Source: Torreya grandis (taxonomy: Eukaryota > Streptophyta > Pinopsida > Cupressales > Taxaceae). From it: a DNA stretch of 64,000 bases. The stretch lies in NCBI GenBank assembly GCA_037957365.1, contig JARHVA010008425.1, forward strand, positions 124,001 through 188,000. Reading direction: 5' to 3'. Position 1 is the first letter of the stretch; each line of letters opens with the position of its first letter. This document shows positions 59,641 through 64,000 of the stretch, one piece after another. A model generated the notes under the pieces. The model had not been told where the DNA came from and made no database searches. It saw only the letters and a list, made by a program, of their open reading frames with translations. Made by a program: the position numbers and the translations under genes.

Positions 59641-61378
59641 ATTCAATGGGACATTGAAGGTATCTCCTAGGATATACCTTCAATATGCTTATTTTCATAT
59701 TGGTCATACATATTTAGTTTATGTCTAAGTTAGTTTATATATTAAAAATATTTTATATGTATTTTATATTTAAATTAGAATTCACATTTTATGATATACA
59801 AATAATTGCTAGTTAATCACAAAAAAATTCATAAGTGATACAATATGCAACTTAGATTTTACAAAAGATCAATACTTAAATAATTTTAATGGTTTTGCAT
59901 AATGTATTAAGTAAATAAATAAATTCTCACACTTAAAAGGTATAGGAAGGCCTCAGTTGATTTTTAAAAAAATATACCATTTAAAATACCAAAATAAAAT
60001 TAATTCCACATCACCATCTTCCATTTTATGGTGGTGACAAAATTCCTCTTATTGATTGGTATTTTTGGTTGTTTAGTCTGACAAAAATAGATGTATATAT
60101 TTATTTGTTTATCACTATATCTATATAATAATCTTTGATTATAATAATACTTGCCTATGATAAGGATGAAATTGAAGATGACATTCAATTCTAACTAGAA
60201 TTATAGAATGGAAAAGAGGAAATTATCCATCATGTTAAAACTAATTTCAATGAATTTACACCCAGTAAAATGGAATTAACAAAAATGAATGTTTCTAATT
60301 ATTGTAAACATTTTGGGTTTCATTTGAATAGCTATGACAACTTTGAAATGTTTGGGCTGATAGATAGAGATAATTTGGTCCTTAGAATATAGAATATGTT
60401 GAAATAAAAACATGAACAAGGGGCACTAACTTATTCAACTCAAACCATCTAAATATGCATTTAAGATAACCTACAATCATGATAGAAAAAACATTGAAGA
60501 AAACAAGACAAAAAAGGGAAACACATTTGTATTTATATTGGAAAAATATTATAAAATTACTCACCCCAGTGGAGAAGAATAAGATCAAATAGAATGTTGA
60601 TACATTTTTGTTGGCACAAAGTTATGATTTGACATATAGTGAATTCTCTACATGGTATATTTCCTATATCAATTATGCCTTGAGCATTCTTATAGATCTC
60701 TATGAATTTGGGGATGTTAATATAAGGATAATAAATCTAAACGAAAGAGGGGTGAATGCTATAATTCATTCATTCATAAAACATAATGAAGTTGTAATTA
60801 AGGATGCTTGTTAATTATTTTTTATCTAAATTAGCCTCAAAGTATTATCAAATTAAATGAAGTCCTTAAAGATATGATGGAGAAAAAACCATAAGGTTTA
60901 AAATTATAGATGGCCAACACATAATTACAACATAACAAAAAAATATTTTAGATGAGTAATACAATTCACTATCATTGAGAAACACATGTTCTATTAGAAG
61001 GACATGATTTTTTAAATAAATTACTCTATTTCATATTGATCAAAATATGTAACTAGTATAATGAAGAAAATTAATCAATTTATAAGGATTCATTTATAGA
61101 AAGAGTTTGATTTACATGTCACCTTATCTAATTGAAAGGTTGAAAGAATCTTGAAACATGGGAAAATATAGAATAAATACATGAACAATATAGACACTTG
61201 TTCACATAAATGACTACTCATCACAACAACTGCAAGAAATAAAATGCCTTATTTTCATAAAAAAATTAATTTGGAATTGTTTTGATAACGTGTTTGATTT
61301 GTTTGAATGTGGCACTTTACCAAGTTTAGATAAACAAGATTTAAATCTAATTGGTACAATAGCACTAAGAAATATTAA
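59641..61378. other. AT-rich stretch, only scattered coding-like fragments
   Basis: One palindrome of the F family lies at about 59656-59681. A plus-strand fragment near 60200-60390 reads like protein (NVSNYCKHFGFHLNSYDNFE) but cannot be extended. Nothing else is assignable. Confidence 0.35.
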
Positions 61379-62120
61379 ATGGATTCTAGACAAAAAAAAA
61401 TAGAACTAGCATATTTATTGGAAAAAGGGGCTATTTTCTTCTTGAAAACCCTTGGGTGCAACAACATGGACACTTGGTGCAAAAAAGTGAAGCTGGAAAG
61501 TAACATATTATCAAAAATTGTATATTTTTTCACCAATCATGATATAACACTTCTATCAGATAAAAAATCACACCTAAAGAAGTAATGGAGCATTATAGAA
61601 TTTTTGAAAAAAGGTTTGAATATTTGTGTGTGCTAAATGAAAATATTTTAAAAAATAAAAAAAATATAGGAAGCATTATCTCAAGATTCAATATGCATAT
61701 TGAGAAAATATGTAGATATTGATGGAGGTTAACTTCTCAAGATAGATATAGAAATATTTAGCAACCATTACGACACCCCATCTCTTTGGCCATCCATTTT
61801 AAATGATTTCAATGAAATTTTCATTATTGGTATGAATGTTGATTTGATAATTATTGATATTTTAAATGTCATTGAAGATTATAAGAATGAACATATTCAC
61901 CTATTTATTTAGGCATTGATTGATAAATTTATTTTTGGGGATTGAAATGTATTCATCATTCACAAACATGATCATTTATCTAGCATTCATAACTCTCTTA
62001 GAAATATGTATGTTGGTCCTTTCCATTATATGCAAAATACGAGTGTCATACTTTGCGGTTTAGATAGTGATGGATTCAATTGGACTTATATTACATTTAT
62101 AATTTTTTACAAGATTCCAC
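61379..62120 (+). pseudogene. Decayed ORF, unidentified
   Basis: One plus-strand frame carries protein-like stretches with a few stops: MDSRQKKIELAYLLEKGAIF, then SNHYDTPSLWPSILNDFNE, then HDHLSSIHNSLRNMYVG and VILCGLDSDGFNWTYITF. No family is recognised. Composition is more protein-like than the flanks, which suggests an old gene or transposon ORF. Confidence 0.35.
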
Positions 62121-63996
62121 TAATTTTTAGCTTGAAGATTTCATCCTCCATTAAAAATAAAGTAAATTAGAGGAAGGTGATTAAATAAATAAATGCATAC
62201 CAACATTTCAATCTATTGGTTCAAACCAAGTAGTAAGGCCATTCAAAAATGAATTATATAGATTCTTTTAAGATAAACTTATCTCTATTTTCAATAGTTT
62301 TGATACATGTGAAGTTATAGGGGTACATACATGAGATGGATTAGTGAATGTTTGTATTAAAATTTAAAATAATTTATCTTGCATTATATAAAGTGAAGAA
62401 AAAACAATTTTTAATATTGAGTTTTATAAATGCTTGATAATTCATGGAAACCAATGCCAAACAACCGCTTCAATCACTATCAGGTGCAAACATTTTCAAT
62501 TAATTTTATAATCAAGCATTAGTTTTAAAATAAAAAATCTTAATAATCTTTTGGTGTGTATGATTTATTTTTCAAACATAAAATCTTAACAATATTTCGG
62601 TGTGTAGCAAATACACCATTGAAAAAAAGTGAAAAAATAATAATAATGGAAAATCAAATCAATAAACATGAAAAATTGCATGTTGAAGAAGGTAAGATAA
62701 ACTCATACATATTTTTACAATTATATTATTGTTTATTTATAAATTATTTAAAATATTGACCAAATATGTTTTCATCTATTTATGTCTTAATAAAAATAGT
62801 TCACAACACAGCTTTAAAACTTTGTGTCTCAAACAAAACAACCCAAAACATAGCTTTGCAGCTTTAAGCCTCCATGAAAACAACATATCAATGTAAAAAT
62901 CTACAACAATTTTTAAAAAAATAAAAAATACAAATATAAAATCAAATGATGATGAGAATTTTATTTACTACATTAGATAATACCTTGCAGGGTATAAAGA
63001 ACAAAAGCTTCAACAAAAGAGTGCAGCTAGAAAAACTGTAAAAAGGAAAAAAAGGTGAAAAACCCCTTTCAATGAATGTGTAAATAAAAATTTTCATATA
63101 TCAAAATATATAATATTTATTTATTTAAACACATTACAATTGAATTTTTCTTTATTGACAGGAGAGAGTAGAAGATAATAAAATTTAGTGCATCGGCATG
63201 GGATTTGAAAGTGTGGGTTTATTTTATTGTTGTGTCAACTTCAAAGTGTTTGTATTTACCCATTTAAATGTTGAATTTACCCTATTTAAAAAAAATAAAT
63301 ATGTGATATTTGTGTCTTGATAAAAATAAATTATCTTTAGAGTATATATGATCTTTATTTCAAAGCTAATTTAGTGAAAATGGCTACTTTGGTGATATAT
63401 CTTTGTGTGTGCATATGTTAAATGACATAAATAGATTGCAAAAGTAATTGTATTTTTTATTTGTTTCAGAATATGATAAATTACATTTATTTTAACAAAC
63501 ACATAAGAAGTGTCCATTATGGTCAAGTTATGAGGATTCATTATCAACTTGTATATGTGTATTTATGTAACAAAATTAGAAATAGAAGTTGTAAATCCAT
63601 GTATAATGAGTATGGTAACATTTCCCTGAACATGTATATATTTATATGAAACTTTTTAATATTTAAGGAAATGAAAATAAAAAATGCATCAAATGATTCA
63701 AATGTAATATGTTTATATATTAAAATATAAAATGCAAATGAAAAGTGCACCAATGATCAATCTAACATGAAAAATATTTTCTTGTAAAATTTCCAAGTTA
63801 TATTTATTATAATATAATATTATTAATAAATGATTGCTTTATTTTTTAACAAATTGCAAACATTTCAAAGGATTTAAAATTTAATTCTAAAAAACTATTG
63901 ATTTTGGGGTTGGATGACTTATTTTTTATTTTGTACAAAATAAAAAAAATGAAAATGAATGTTATGGGAAGATAAGAAGATTATATAAAAGTAAAT
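62121..63996. other. AT-rich sequence without recognisable feature
   Basis: Homopolymer and TA-rich sequence to the end of the window. Short ORFs (62556-62759, 63461-63649) have no supporting features. Confidence 0.5.
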
Positions 63997-64000
63997 ATGT

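Overview
The window is nuclear DNA of a large-genome land plant. It is AT-rich and almost entirely made of old, decayed LTR retrotransposons nested inside one another. I see no intact host gene, no tRNA or rRNA gene and no CRISPR array. The species cannot be read from the sequence; slow removal of very old insertions would fit a gymnosperm or another giant-genome plant.

From outside inwards the layers are: (F) a decayed element coding on the minus strand, split between about 1183-3248 and 55384-57150 and bracketed by direct repeats at 52-602 and 58502-59052; (D) a plus-strand non-autonomous LTR element, 3249 to about 55366, inserted in F, with a 1.9 kb 5' LTR, a 3' LTR that is 3.5 kb longer, and one decayed ORF; (E) a minus-strand, apparently non-coding LTR element, 5207-43342 (GATAT/GATAC target duplication), inserted in D just after its 5' LTR; (G) a minus-strand Ty3/gypsy element of the Tat type, 6807-38458 (CTCTT/TTCTT), inserted in E. 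A separate Ty1/copia element, H (46334-50464, GTACA/GTATA), sits inside the 3' LTR of D.

G is the main feature. It has three long terminal repeats of about 5.6 kb alternating with two gag-pol interiors of 6.32 kb (LTR-int-LTR-int-LTR), instead of the usual two LTRs and one interior. Each interior encodes, in order, gag, aspartic protease, an extra plant/archaeal-type RNase H, reverse transcriptase, a degenerate RT-linked RNase H and integrase. Every copy is broken by stops and frameshifts. The right end of the second interior carries a very recent 2.2 kb mosaic rearrangement that looks like serial template switching (or a misassembly).

The best candidate for something undescribed is a long sense-oriented ORF (1136 codons in two of three copies) lying inside the LTRs of G. 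It encodes an unrecognised globular N-terminal half, a Pro/Ser-rich linker and a coiled-coil C-terminal part. It is preceded by arrays of GC-rich palindromes. A decayed homologue with the same motifs at the same spacing is encoded by F, so this looks like an accessory protein family shared by different retroelements.

The right-hand 5 kb (59053-63996) is AT-rich with faint traces of decayed coding sequence that I could not identify.
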